Below, piece after piece: positions 9,556 through 18,610 of a DNA stretch of 64,000 nt. Position numbers and translations under genes: made by a program. Numbering within the stretch: the first letter of the stretch is position 1; each line of letters opens with the position of its first letter. Below the pieces are notes generated by a model. The model was not told where the DNA came from. It made no database searches and worked only from the letters and a program-made list of their open reading frames with translations. The DNA is from Mycobacterium fragae (lineage in GTDB: Bacteria; Actinomycetota; Actinomycetes; Mycobacteriales; Mycobacteriaceae): NCBI RefSeq assembly GCF_002102185.1, contig NZ_LQOW01000034.1, positions 1 to 64,000 of the forward strand, written 5' to 3'.

Positions 9556-10016
9556 GAACCGAACTCCACGTTTGATTCCGCGGTATCAAACCGCGAGTTC
9601 TCGGTGCGTATAGCGGCATCGAGTTGATTGATCCGCGCTGCCGCCTGGCGGAAGGAACAAGATCCTACGGTGCGCTTCGCGGTAGTGGATCGCTTTCGGC
9701 TCATGGCGGCCCAGATTAGACGCTGACACGGCGGTAGTCGCTGTGAATTGCTATATGTCGCATAATTTTCTAGCACAGGCAGGACTGAGCTCCGCAACGC
9801 TGCCCAGTTCGCCAGCGGCTCGCTGATCCGCGCTGTTGCCGCGCCGGGCCGCCCGCGGCTACCGATACGCGTGCACTCGTCAAGGTCGGCATCGAACATT
9901 GTCTACAAATGTGCGGATCCGCTTGCTGTCGACGGCAACTGAATAGTGACGCTCCCTTTCGGCGAATTTACAGAACCACGGTCGCGCAGCGCACGTTTGC
10001 TTTAGGGTAGCCCGCT
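9556..10016. other. Divergent intergenic region with long inverted repeat
   Basis: 460 bases between the divergent sulfotransferase and MFS genes, so both promoters should be here. The notable structure is the inverted repeat at 9561-9600. A moderately AT-rich patch lies around 9740-9780. No ORF with family features was found. Confidence 0.5.
9561..9600 (-). promoter_or_regulatory. Nested inverted repeat covering the ribosome site of the sulfotransferase gene
   Basis: The outer arms are GAACTC (9561-9566) and GAGTTC (9595-9600). The inner arms are GTTTGAT (9570-9576) and ATCAAAC (9585-9591), around a central CCGCGG. Read on the minus strand as mRNA, the 3' outer arm includes the GGAG ribosome site of the GTG start at 9555. 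The element may be a protein operator or an RNA hairpin that hides the ribosome site. Symmetry is seen directly; function is inferred. Confidence 0.5.
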
Positions 10017-11597
10017 ATGGGGGCTCTCAACGATGGAGGTCGGGCAGTGCATCACTGGACGACCGAGAGCGAGGAACGAGCGACCCCAATTCCCATCGAG
10101 CCGACAACGCTGCCCCCGCCCAGAAGGTACTTACCCACTTGGCCTCCGCCTCGCTGGTTCATCGCCGGGATAGTCGCGCTCGGCGGCATGCAACTGATGG
10201 TGGCGATGGACTTCACCTTCACGGTCGTCGCGGTTCCTAAGATCCAGAACGAGCTGGGCTTGTCGGCCGCCGGGCGGAGCTGGGTGATATTCGCCACCAT
10301 GCTGACATGCTTCTCGCTGATGCCGCTGGGCGGTCGCCTCGGTGACACTATCGGCCGCAAGCGCGCCTTCATCATCGGGGTCGCACTGTTCACCATCGCC
10401 TCAGCCATGTGCGGCATCGCCTGGGACCAGGGCACCCTCGTTGCGGCTCGGCTGCTGAAGGGCGCGGGCGCCGCGATTGTCGCACCGACGTCTATGGCGC
10501 TCTTGGCGACAACGTTCCCGAAAGGGCCTTTACGCAACGCCGCGGCGGCCGTGATCGGGACGATGGGGGGTACCGGCTCGGTGATGGGCCTAGTGGTGGG
10601 CGGGGTACTTACCGAGGTGTCCTGGCGGCTGACGTTCTCGGTGAGCGTGCCGATCGGGCTGCTGGTTCTCTACCTGACCCGTACTACGCTGCAGGAAACG
10701 CAGAAGGAGCGGATGAAGCTAGACATCGCTGGGGCTGTGCTGGCCATGTTGGTCTGCAGCGCGGTGGTTTTCGGCTTCTCGACGGGCCCGGAGATGGGCT
10801 GGCTGTCCGCCACCACGATCGGTTCAGGTGTAGTGGCCCTGGCCGCTTTGCTAGCGTTCGCCGTGGTGGAGCGCACGGCGGAGAACCCCGTCGTGCCGTT
10901 CAATTTATTCTTCGACCGCAACCGGCTGGCCACGTTCGCGGCCATGCTTCTTGCCGGTGGAGCGATGACAACCCTCGTCCTGCTAGTCGCCGTGTATGTG
11001 CAAGACATCATGGGCTACAGCGCGCTGCGCGCGGGCATCGGCTTTATCCCGTTCACCATCGCGACGGCCATCGGGCTGGGTGCATCGTCTCGCCTGGCGA
11101 TGTGGTTCCCGCCGCGGGTGTTGGTGCTCATTGGCAGCATCCTGCTGTTGGGCGGCGTGTTGTATGGCACGACGCTCAACCACAGCATCCCCTACTTCCC
11201 GCACCTAGTGCTGCCCATCGTCGTCGGCGGTATCGGTATCGGCATGATCAACGTCCCGCTTAGTCTGTCGGTGATCGCCAGCGTCGGCGTGGATCGGATC
11301 GGGCCCGTTTCAGCGATCGCAGTGATGCTGCAGGGCCTCGGCGGACCGGTGGTGCTGTCCATCATCCAGGCAATCATCATGTCGCGGACGGTGCACCTGG
11401 GCGGCACCAACGGGCCGGTGAAGTTCATGAACGCCGCCCAGTTGCATGCGCTGGACCAGGGCTACATCTACGGTCTGATGTGGCTGGCCGGCGTGGTGAT
11501 CCTGCTCGGCGGGGTGGCGCTGCTCATCGGCTATACCGCGCAGCAGGTGGCGCACGCACAAGAAGCCCAGAAAGCCATCGCGGCCGAGAAACTCTAA
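10017..11597 (+). CDS. MFS drug/metabolite transporter, DHA2 (14-TM) family
   Basis: 526 residues with about 14 hydrophobic segments. The N-terminal ~45 residues are polar. The loop 2-3 motif A is GRLGDTIGRKR, and the antiporter motif C region reads GTGSVMGLVVGGVL. This is the EmrB/QacA type of proton-coupled exporter in the plasma membrane. The gene is monocistronic and divergent from sulfotransferase copy 1. Its position suggests export of the locus product or an intermediate, or self-protection; the sequence gives no substrate information. The start at 10017 is the first ATG of the frame; a later start near the first membrane segment is possible. Confidence 0.9.
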   Translation: MGALNDGGRAVHHWTTESEERATPIPIEPTTLPPPRRYLPTWPPPRWFIAGIVALGGMQLMVAMDFTFTVVAVPKIQNELGLSAAGRSWVIFATMLTCFSLMPLGGRLGDTIGRKRAFIIGVALFTIASAMCGIAWDQGTLVAARLLKGAGAAIVAPTSMALLATTFPKGPLRNAAAAVIGTMGGTGSVMGLVVGGVLTEVSWRLTFSVSVPIGLLVLYLTRTTLQETQKERMKLDIAGAVLAMLVCSAVVFGFSTGPEMGWLSATTIGSGVVALAALLAFAVVERTAENPVVPFNLFFDRNRLATFAAMLLAGGAMTTLVLLVAVYVQDIMGYSALRAGIGFIPFTIATAIGLGASSRLAMWFPPRVLVLIGSILLLGGVLYGTTLNHSIPYFPHLVLPIVVGGIGIGMINVPLSLSVIASVGVDRIGPVSAIAVMLQGLGGPVVLSIIQAIIMSRTVHLGGTNGPVKFMNAAQLHALDQGYIYGLMWLAGVVILLGGVALLIGYTAQQVAHAQEAQKAIAAEKL

Positions 11598-11754
11598 CTC
11601 GTCGCTAATGTCCCCGGCCGCAAACCTACCGGCTCCGCCGCGCTGACTATCGCCACTATGCTTGTGGGGTCGCGACCCGCTGCGCCCGGTCTCGGTGGGT
11701 GAGGGACCGACTTCGTCGTCCCGTGCAGCTGCCATTTCGAAGCTTGCCCACCTT

Positions 11755-11880
11755 GCCGACGAGACCTGGCCTCGACATCACGGGCTGCTACTTGCTGCCT
11801 GAACATCCAATTGGAACAAGATCGAGCACCGGCTGTTCTCCGCACATCTCGATGAACCGGCGCGGCCGGCCATTCGGCGT
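11755..11880 (+). pseudogene. ISAzo13-like DDE transposase fragment
   Basis: The broken frame reads GLDITGCYLLP then TSNWNKIEHRLFS and, after a frameshift, HISMNRRGRP. This matches the C-terminal region of ISAzo13-type transposases, where GTSKWNKIEHRLFS and MNWRGRP are typical. Only ~40 codons survive, and they run straight into a sulfotransferase remnant. It is a dead insertion-sequence scar. Confidence 0.65.
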
Positions 11881-11961
11881 GCCCTCCCCGGCTCGTGTGG
11901 CCGTCCGTCAAGAAGCTCATCCGCGAGGTCGTCGCGATGGCTCACCGGGACTTGGGATGTG
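11876..11961 (+). pseudogene. 3' remnant of a sulfotransferase gene
   Basis: The DNA aligns with the last ~80 bases of the sulfotransferase gene ending at 22679, including the stretch coding for IAMAHR and the final GGACTTGGG. A 7-base deletion lies just before the stop. This shows that a third sulfotransferase copy once stood here. Directly seen by comparison within the window. Confidence 0.7.
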
Positions 11962-12059
11962 ACGCTGAGGTTGCATCCGATGCGCGGGGTTTGCAGTGGC
12001 CCGACGTGGCACGCCCGCGAACGAATCGGCGAGCCACACATCGCGTTTCATCGCCATAG

Positions 12060-12320
12060 GCTGCAAGAAAGTCAGGGCGAATTTCCAGCCCTACGGCTGC
12101 TCGATGACCAGGTCCGCTTTTGCAGGCTGGTTCAAAGACGCGCCGCACGGTGCCCCGATTGATCGCATCGCGACGTTGAGACTTGATGGGAGACTTCTCC
12201 GAATCGACGATACAGGCGCCCGACGCGCAACTGTCCCGGGGTTTTGCATTGATGACTAAGTGCTTGAGCTATCCGCGAAGATCGTTGACATAGGCCGGTA
12301 CGCTGGCTATGTCTATCTCG
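12060..12320 (+). pseudogene. Remnant of a TylF/macrocin-type O-methyltransferase
   Basis: The segment matches the central and 3' part of the intact tylF-like gene at 36343-37146. Shared stretches include those coding for LDDQVRF, GWFKD, APID, LRLDG and the terminal region around KIVDI. Frameshifts and a deletion of about 25 codons break the frame. It is a decayed paralogue next to the IS and sulfotransferase scars. Confidence 0.75.
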
Positions 12321-12494
12321 AAACTGTTGCCCGATATAGGCCTAACGGCTGCATGGGCTAGGCGCAACACCTATGGTCTGGTGGATGTGCTGCATGTGGA
12401 GCTCGCCGAGCGGTTCCGCGCCGCGCTGACAACGACTGACAGTCGGTGTGCGGGCAGTTACCCGCAAGCTCACGTGCCGTAGCGCGTCAGCGCT

Positions 12495-12830
12495 TGGATT
12501 TTGACGAGTCGTCTGGCCAGTGGTAGCCGAGATCTAGCGTGGCCAGTTGCTCAGCGAGCCAGTCTAATTGGGACGCGCTTATGTCGCCGTGATGAAATCC
12601 GGTACCGAGGTGTCCAAGGTGAGATAAGGCGTAGCCCGTCGATCACGCGGCGGCCGAGCGGTGCCATCGACGGCGCTTCGCCGAGCAAGTACCTGTGCGA
12701 TGCAGCCCGATTGTCGTGGTTGCCCATCACCTAGGCGAGTTGAGCGTTCAGCTCCGCGGCAAATAGCTCAACTGGTTCAACCACGCTGCGAAGCTTTCAA
12801 TATGCCTCCGATTCGCCTTTGTCAGCCATA
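12495..12830 (-). pseudogene. Rv0805/CpdA-type phosphodiesterase remnant (repeat unit 1)
   Basis: On the minus strand this decayed segment reads GFHHGDISASQLDWLAEQLAT and upstream pieces of the same protein. That agrees with the region after the metal-binding core in Rv0805-type cyclic-nucleotide phosphodiesterases. Several frameshifts are present. Related copies lie at 30470-30775 and 27770-27870, each just upstream of a plus-strand sugar gene. Confidence 0.65.
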
Positions 12831-12839
12831 CGCCGTCGA

Positions 12840-12992
12840 GACAATGGCATACGAGTGCCTGCCCAAAACTTCTGGATTCAGGTCGGTAGCGTTGGGTATT
12901 GGGCTACGCTACGTGGCGGCTGAGCTGGGGGCGCGAGGCTTCCGCTTTCATTTCGCGGAACGCGCACGGGAAGTGAGGGGCAAGGATCCGCG
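12840..12992 (+). promoter_or_regulatory. Duplicated leader/promoter of glycosyltransferase 1
   Basis: This stretch is shared with 27850-27976 and 30810-30944. All contain a CCCAAAACTTCTGG-like block, a -10 candidate (TACGCT at 12905-12910), and a CTTTCATTTCGCGGAACGC-like block just before the start codon. The -10 call is by eye; the repetition itself is plain. Confidence 0.45.
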
Positions 12993-14267
12993 ATGAAATT
13001 TGTGCTGGCAGGCTATGGAACGCGTGGCGATATCGAGCCGTGTGCCGCTGTCGGCCGTGAGTTGCTGCGCCGCGGGCACGACGTGCGCCTTGCAGTCCCG
13101 CCTGACCTGGTTGGGTTCGCCGAGTCGGCTGGGCTTGCGGCGGTCGCTTCCGCTCTGGATACGCACGCCATCCTGGATGCGCACCGCAACTTCGCGACGT
13201 GTTTATTCCAGAACCCCTGGAGGGTCCAGGATCTGAGGAGGTTGTGGCGCGAATTTCGGGAACTTATTACGGACTGCCGCGGGGAAATCATCACGACGCT
13301 GAAATCGCTGGCGGACGGCGCCGACCTGCTGTTCACTGGCGTGATTGGCGAGCAGCCCGCTGCCGACGTCGCGGAGTATTACGACATTCCGTTCGCCACG
13401 TATCACTACAACCCGACAACGCGGGTCAACGGCCAACTCGTTCCGTTCCTGCCGGCGCCGCTGGCCCGCTTCGCAATGACGGTGGGCGAGTGGCGGTCTT
13501 GGCGCGCGGAGAAGAAGGTCGAGGATGCGCACCGTCGTGAACTGGGCCTGCCGAAGGCAAAACGCCCCTCGCCGCGGCGGATCACCGAGCGCGGATCGCT
13601 CGAAATCCAGACCTACGACGAGGTGTGCTTTCCCGGGTTGGCAGCCGAATGGGCGAAATGGGATGGCCAACGGCCCTTTGTTGGTGCGCTGACGCTGGAG
13701 TTGCCGACGGATGCCGATGAGGAGGTCTTGTCGTGGATTGCGGCGGGAACACCGCCGATTTACTTCGGGTTTGGCAGCATGCCGGTCGAATCTCCGGCCG
13801 ACACACTCGCCATGGTCGGCGAGGCCTGCGCGCAGTTGGGTGAGCGGGCGTTGGTTTGCGCCGGTTGGAGTGACTTCAGCGACGTCCCCCATTTCGACCA
13901 CGTCAAGGTTGTCGGCGCGGTGAACCACGCCGCCATCTTTCCCGTCTGCCGCGCGGTCGTGCACCACGGTGGCTCGGGCACCACGGCCGCTGGCTTGCGC
14001 GCCGGAGTCCCCACGCTGATCCTCTGGATGTGGGGTGATCAGCCGCTCTGGGGAGCTGCGGTCAAACGACTGAAAGTCGGCAGCGCACGGCGCTTTTCGA
14101 GCACTACGCGAGAATCGCTGGTCGCGGACCTGCGCACCATCCTCGCCTCGCAATATGTCACCCGAGCCCGAGAGCTCGCCACCCAGATGACCAGACCCGC
14201 CGAAAGCGTTGCGGCCACCGTCGATCTCCTGGAGGATTTCGCCCGCTCAAGCCCTAAAGGTGCCTGA
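12993..14267 (+). CDS. GPL-type family-1 glycosyltransferase (copy 1)
   Basis: 424 residues, the normal size for mycobacterial GPL glycosyltransferases (Gtf/RtfA group, GT1/UGT fold). The N-terminus MKFVLAGYGTRGDIEP is the acceptor-side Rossmann glycine loop. FGFGSMPVES (near residue 255) and HHGGSGTTAAGLRAGVP (near 325) form the nucleotide-sugar site. Such enzymes add 6-deoxyhexoses or other sugars to the peptide or to growing glycans on the cytoplasmic side. It is one of five paralogues in the window and is preceded by the duplicated leader. It abuts a broken UXS gene on the opposite strand. The donor sugar cannot be assigned. Confidence 0.92.
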   Translation: MKFVLAGYGTRGDIEPCAAVGRELLRRGHDVRLAVPPDLVGFAESAGLAAVASALDTHAILDAHRNFATCLFQNPWRVQDLRRLWREFRELITDCRGEIITTLKSLADGADLLFTGVIGEQPAADVAEYYDIPFATYHYNPTTRVNGQLVPFLPAPLARFAMTVGEWRSWRAEKKVEDAHRRELGLPKAKRPSPRRITERGSLEIQTYDEVCFPGLAAEWAKWDGQRPFVGALTLELPTDADEEVLSWIAAGTPPIYFGFGSMPVESPADTLAMVGEACAQLGERALVCAGWSDFSDVPHFDHVKVVGAVNHAAIFPVCRAVVHHGGSGTTAAGLRAGVPTLILWMWGDQPLWGAAVKRLKVGSARRFSSTTRESLVADLRTILASQYVTRARELATQMTRPAESVAATVDLLEDFARSSPKGA

Positions 14268-14386
14268 TGTTCTTGCGGCTGGTATAGAAGTTGTGGAGCC
14301 CGAGAACCTCGATTCCGTCGCCGCGAAGACGGTCGCAAAGGTGGGTCCCAGGAACCCGGCAGCGCCCGCGACGAGGGCTATCATCT
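14258..14386 (-). pseudogene. 5' fragment of a UDP-glucuronate decarboxylase/epimerase gene (UXS-like)
   Basis: Eight bases after the UDP-glucose dehydrogenase gene, a minus-strand ATG at 14386 opens MIALVAGAAGFLGP. After a frameshift it continues LRGDGIEVLGLHNFYTSRKNIRHL. This is the Rossmann start of an extended SDR such as UXS or dTDP-glucose dehydratase. The rest is missing because the sequence runs into the 3' end of glycosyltransferase 1. The original operon was probably ugd-uxs. Confidence 0.7.
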
Positions 14387-14393
14387 CTTTTCC

Positions 14394-15710
14394 TTAATTC
14401 CGGCCCATGCCGTAGTACTCGAAACCCTCGGCCCGCAGGCGCTCAGGATCGTAGATGTTTCGGCCATCGAACACCACGTGGCCTCGCATGGCCGACTTGA
14501 CGCGCTGCCAAGACGGCCGCTGAAACTGTTTCCACTCCGTGAGGAGGAGCAGCGCGTCGGCGCCCTCGACGGCGTCGTACATGTTGCCGGCGTACTCGAT
14601 CGAATTCCCGAGCGCCTTTTTCGCCTGCTCGGTTCCTTCGGGATCAAAGGCCCGCACTAGCGCCCCGAACTCGACCAGCCTTTTCGCGATGACCAGGGAG
14701 GGGGCTTCGCGCACGTCGGCGGTTCGTGGCTTGAAGCTGAGGCCCCAGAGCGCGATGCGCAGGCCTTGCAGATTCTTCGTGGGCGACTCGTGCCCGAAAC
14801 GAGTGACGATCTTGGATACGAGGGCGGCCTTCTGCTCGCTATTGACTTGCTCGACCGCGCGCAGCAGACGCATGTCCGACCCCAGGCCGTCGGCGGTATG
14901 TAGTAGGGCCTGAACGTCTTTCGGCAAGCAGGAGCCGCCATAGCCTATCCCGGGGAACAGGAATTCATAGCCAATGCGCCTATCGGCCCCAATGGCCTCC
15001 CGTACCGCCGAGATATCGGCACCGGTCTTCTCGCACAAGTTCGAGATCTCGTTGATAAAGGAAATCTTGGTCGCGAGGAAGGAGTTCGCCGCATATTTCG
15101 CCATCTCGGCACTCTTGATGTCTATGACGATTAGGGGATGGAAGGTGCGCAGGAACGGCTCGTAGAGCTCTCGCATGATATCGAGGGCGCGCTTCGAGTC
15201 GCTGCCGATCACCACGCGGTCGGGCTGCATGAAGTCGGCGATCGCTTTGCCCTGCTTCAGGAATTCGGGGTTGGACACGACGTCGAACTCGTGCTTGGTC
15301 TTCTTGCGGATGATCGCTCGAACTTCGTCGGCAGTGCCGACGGGGACGGTCGACTTGTTGACGATGACCTTGTAGCGGTCCATATGCGACCCGATGTCAT
15401 CGGCCGCGGAGTAGACGTGGGTGAGGTCGGCTGCGCCGCTCTTGCCCATGGGCGTTGGGACGGCGATGAAGATCACGTCTCCGTGCTCGACTCCGCGCCG
15501 TCTGTCTGTCGTGAAGTCGATGAGCCCGTTCTCGCGGTTCCCTTCGATCAGCTCAGCCAAGCGGGGCTCGTAGATCGGGACTTCTCCCGCGAGTAGCCGG
15601 TCTACCTTGGCCTGGTCGATATCGACGCACACGACGTCGTTGCCACTGTCCGCGAGGCAGGCGGCCGTGACGAGGCCGACGTAACCGGATCCGATTACCG
15701 AAATTTTCAA
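14394..15710 (-). CDS. UDP-glucose 6-dehydrogenase
   Basis: 438 residues, full length for UGD. The NAD-binding loop is GSGYVGLVTAACLADSG, followed by VPTPMG and STVPVGT. The catalytic cysteine is in GYGGSCLPKD, and the C-terminal UDP-binding domain is present. The TTG start at 15710 is chosen because GGAGAGG lies 6 nt upstream and the protein then begins LKISVIGSGYVG, as in relatives; an ORF extension to 15755 exists. It oxidises UDP-Glc to UDP-GlcA, the precursor of UDP-xylose and other uronic or pentose donors. Its partner UXS downstream is truncated. The UXS-like gene at 17531 or the epimerase at 29362 may use its product. Confidence 0.93.
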   Translation of the reverse strand: MKISVIGSGYVGLVTAACLADSGNDVVCVDIDQAKVDRLLAGEVPIYEPRLAELIEGNRENGLIDFTTDRRRGVEHGDVIFIAVPTPMGKSGAADLTHVYSAADDIGSHMDRYKVIVNKSTVPVGTADEVRAIIRKKTKHEFDVVSNPEFLKQGKAIADFMQPDRVVIGSDSKRALDIMRELYEPFLRTFHPLIVIDIKSAEMAKYAANSFLATKISFINEISNLCEKTGADISAVREAIGADRRIGYEFLFPGIGYGGSCLPKDVQALLHTADGLGSDMRLLRAVEQVNSEQKAALVSKIVTRFGHESPTKNLQGLRIALWGLSFKPRTADVREAPSLVIAKRLVEFGALVRAFDPEGTEQAKKALGNSIEYAGNMYDAVEGADALLLLTEWKQFQRPSWQRVKSAMRGHVVFDGRNIYDPERLRAEGFEYYGMGRN

Positions 15711-15924
15711 GCTGGCCTCTCCATTTCCTATCGATCGCAGCCCATATTCCCGCAAGCGCGAGGTTTGTGCGCGATTCCCAAGTAGCCTTCGTAAATGAAT
15801 CGCTGGAACATCGAACCGCGCTAGATGAAAGCTCGCAGCGCATCGACCGAAATCCGCGTCGGGCGTCCGGCCTGAAATCTAGACAGTGACCGCGAAGCCT
15901 GCCGGTAACGTACTATCCTTACTA

Positions 15925-16255
15925 CCTTGTCATGGAGACGATCATCGTTCAACGGACGAGCACCAACGGCATCGATCAGGCTTCCGCAACGCGCATTCAC
16001 CTCGAAGACAAGCGGCTCATCAACTGCCGCACCGTCGATGTCAACCAGCTCATGCTCCCTCAGTACCACTCGGCCTGGGAGCAGTACCTCAACGGTTGCC
16101 CGAACCATCGATGCCCAGCGAAGTGCCGATGGGCAAGGGTTATCGACACCTGGCGGAGCGATCCTCTTTCTGACGGCGAAGGCCTGACGGGCAACAACGC
16201 GGTGTTGGCACTCTTCAAGCCCGTGACCAATCCCGGTTGCCATGTCACCGAATAC
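15925..16255 (+). pseudogene. Remnant of class I ribonucleotide reductase beta subunit (NrdB-like)
   Basis: The frame from 15932 reads DKRLINCRTVDVNQLM, then YHSAWEQYLNGC, IDTWRSDPLSD, and GNNAVLALFKPVTNP. These are hallmark pieces of NrdB-type beta subunits. Another frame gives MPSEVPMGKG, so a double frameshift is present. An internal deletion has removed the segment between LSDGE and GNN. It is unrelated to glycolipid synthesis and marks captured chromosomal debris. It stands directly before the C-methyltransferase gene. Confidence 0.72.
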
Positions 16256-16314
16256 CAATCGGCCGGCGCATCGCAGTGGGATTGATCCGCACACGAGGCA
16301 AACGGGAGCTTATT

Positions 16315-17514
16315 ATGCGCGAACCGCCGATGATGGAATGTCGATTGTGCGGCGAACCCTCCGCCATTGAATTCCTCAACCTCGGACAACAACCGCTCGC
16401 GAACAAATATCCTACGCAAGCTGAATTTGCTGCAGAAGATTTTTTTCCGTTGCAGGTATTCTTCTGTCCGACGTGCAAGAACGTCCAACTCGGCACGATC
16501 ATCTCGCGGGAGAGGATGTTCGAAGATTACTACTATCTATCCTCGGTGAATCGCGGACTGGTAAGGCATTTCGAGGACCTTGCCCAGCAACTGGCGTCGG
16601 CGCATTTTGTCGTCGATGTCGGCTCCAACGACGGGATTCTCCTCAAGCCGCTCCTGAAGTTGGGTGTCAAAGCGCTCGGTGTCGAGCCTTCGATCAACGT
16701 ATCAAAGATTGCCAACGATCAGGGTTTTGAGACGCTGACGACCTTTTTCGACATTCAGGCGGCCGAGAAGATCGAAGAATCCTATGGACGAGCGGATGTT
16801 ATCGTCGCCAGCAGCGTCTTCACCCATCTTGAGAATCCGAGTGGATTTATTGAGGCCGTGAAGCGACTGCTGACGGACGACGGCACGTTCATCGTCGAGG
16901 TTGAATATATCGGGGCTATTCTGGCAACGACGCAGTTCGAGCGTTTTTATTTGGACCGAATTTTCTACTACTCGCTCACGTCGCTCGCGAAGTTGCTCGC
17001 CGCGCACGGCATGTTCATCGCTGACGTGCACGAGATTGCGCCGCACGGCGGTTCATTGCAGGTGCTCGTGCAACGAGCGGGCCGGCAGCCCTCCCACTCC
17101 GATGCCGCGCGCCGACTCCTCGGACGCGAGGAAAAGGATTTGACGCTGGAAACGTTGCGCGAGTTTGGGCGCAATGTCGATGTTCAAATATCCGCGTTCA
17201 AAGATCGGCTGGCCGAATACCAGCAAGCCGGTTTGCGAGTTGCCGGTTATGGTTCGCCGGCACGCGTGGCGACGATATGTAATTATGGTCGGATCGGACC
17301 CAGCGAAATTCCGTTTACCGTCGATGACAGTCCTTTGAAGCAGAACAAGTTCACACCAGGCACTCACATTCCGATTGTTCCTAAGAGCTACCTGGATGAA
17401 CATGAGCGCGATGTGCTCGTAGTCTTTGCGTACGAATACTTCGACGACATCAAGAAGAAGACCGATGGAGCGTACCGCTATTTAAAGCCCATTCCACCCA
17501 CCGAGCTGAAATAA
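16315..17514 (+). CDS. Sugar C-methyltransferase-like protein (TylCIII/NovU family)
   Basis: 399 residues in three parts. An N-terminal zinc-binding segment has CRLCG and CPTC. The central SAM-binding domain has VDVGSNDGILL. The C-terminal Methyltransf_14-type domain has GYGSPARVATICNYGRI. This is the arrangement of enzymes that C-methylate keto-deoxysugar nucleotides. The start at 16315 has GGGAGC a few bases upstream and aligns with the family. It leads a plus-strand operon with the UXS-like SDR (17531) and the Gfo/Idh enzyme (18595). That suggests synthesis of a branched, C-methylated sugar, comparable in type to kansosamine-like sugars known from mycobacteria. The exact sugar is not deducible. 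Confidence 0.85.
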   Translation: MREPPMMECRLCGEPSAIEFLNLGQQPLANKYPTQAEFAAEDFFPLQVFFCPTCKNVQLGTIISRERMFEDYYYLSSVNRGLVRHFEDLAQQLASAHFVVDVGSNDGILLKPLLKLGVKALGVEPSINVSKIANDQGFETLTTFFDIQAAEKIEESYGRADVIVASSVFTHLENPSGFIEAVKRLLTDDGTFIVEVEYIGAILATTQFERFYLDRIFYYSLTSLAKLLAAHGMFIADVHEIAPHGGSLQVLVQRAGRQPSHSDAARRLLGREEKDLTLETLREFGRNVDVQISAFKDRLAEYQQAGLRVAGYGSPARVATICNYGRIGPSEIPFTVDDSPLKQNKFTPGTHIPIVPKSYLDEHERDVLVVFAYEYFDDIKKKTDGAYRYLKPIPPTELK

Positions 17515-17530
17515 CAGAAGGATCCCTTGC

Positions 17531-18610
17531 ATGCCTGAACATTTCATTGTCCGCCGCGATACCGAGGCGATCATCCAGGGGATCGGCGATGATGCCCATC
17601 TACTTTCAGGAAAAACAGTACTGTTGAGTGGCGGCGCGGGCTTTCTTGGCAAGCACTTTCTGCGGGTATTCAAGCGGCTCAACGATACGATTCTGGAACG
17701 ACCCGTTCGCGTGATCTCGGTCGACAATTTCATAACGGGCGATCCCAGCACCTCTGACCGCGACGAGAATATTGTCGAAGTGTGGGCCGACGTCACCTAT
17801 CCGCTGCCCGTGCGCGAAGACATTCATTACATCATGCATGCGGCCGGTCTGGCTTCGCCGGTCTATTACATGAAGTATCCGCTCGAAACCATCGAAAGCG
17901 CTGTATCGGGCATCAAGAATCTGCTGGAGTTGGGTCGCCGGAACCGGTCGCTGGCAGGTTTCTTGTTCTTCAGCTCGAGCGAAATCTACGGCGACCCCGA
18001 TCCGCGCTTTGTGCCCACTCCCGAGACGTACCACGGTCACGTTTCGAGCGTCGGCCCCCGGGCTTGCTACGACGAGTCGAAGCGGCTGGCAGAAACGATC
18101 GCGACGGTCTATTACCAGAAGTACGGCTTGCCGGTGACGATCGTCAGGCCGTTCAATGTGTTCGGACCCGGGATGAAGCACAACGATCGCCGCGTCGTTC
18201 CCATGTTCACCTATCAGGCGCTGACGGGCGAACCGATTCCGGTGCATGGAAACGGACAGCAGACGCGAACGTTTTGCTACACGACGGACGCGATCACCGG
18301 GTTCTTGAAGGTGCTCCTGAGGGGCCGCCCGGGCGAACCATATAACATTGGCAATGCCGCCAACGAGATTTCGATGCTTGATCTGGCCGAGATGTACACA
18401 AAGCTCGTCCCGGGCACCACATTTCAGCAAATCGACTACCCCGACTCCTACCCAGCGGGGGAGCCCCAGCGACGCTGTCCCGATCTCTCCAAAGCCAGCG
18501 AGGAGCTGAACTATAAACCGCAGGTCGATGTTGAAGAGGGACTTGGACGGTTCATTGCCTGGGCCAAAGACCAGGAGGCTTACCGGAAGGACGTATGCGA
18601 ATCGCTGTGA
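17531..18610 (+). CDS. UDP-glucuronate decarboxylase-like extended SDR
   Basis: 359 residues. An N-terminal extension of ~25 residues precedes the NAD loop SGGAGFLGKHF. The catalytic Thr position is replaced by Ser in FSSSEIYGD; Tyr/Lys are in YDESKR, and RPFNVFGPGM follows. The stretch AASPVYYMKYP-like (here LASPVYYMKYPLET) resembles UXS enzymes. It likely acts on UDP-GlcA or another nucleotide sugar, giving a pentose or 4-keto product. It lies 16 nt after the C-methyltransferase and overlaps the next gene by 16 nt, so the three are co-translated. It may stand in for the broken UXS at 14258-14386. Confidence 0.87.
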   Translation: MPEHFIVRRDTEAIIQGIGDDAHLLSGKTVLLSGGAGFLGKHFLRVFKRLNDTILERPVRVISVDNFITGDPSTSDRDENIVEVWADVTYPLPVREDIHYIMHAAGLASPVYYMKYPLETIESAVSGIKNLLELGRRNRSLAGFLFFSSSEIYGDPDPRFVPTPETYHGHVSSVGPRACYDESKRLAETIATVYYQKYGLPVTIVRPFNVFGPGMKHNDRRVVPMFTYQALTGEPIPVHGNGQQTRTFCYTTDAITGFLKVLLRGRPGEPYNIGNAANEISMLDLAEMYTKLVPGTTFQQIDYPDSYPAGEPQRRCPDLSKASEELNYKPQVDVEEGLGRFIAWAKDQEAYRKDVCESL

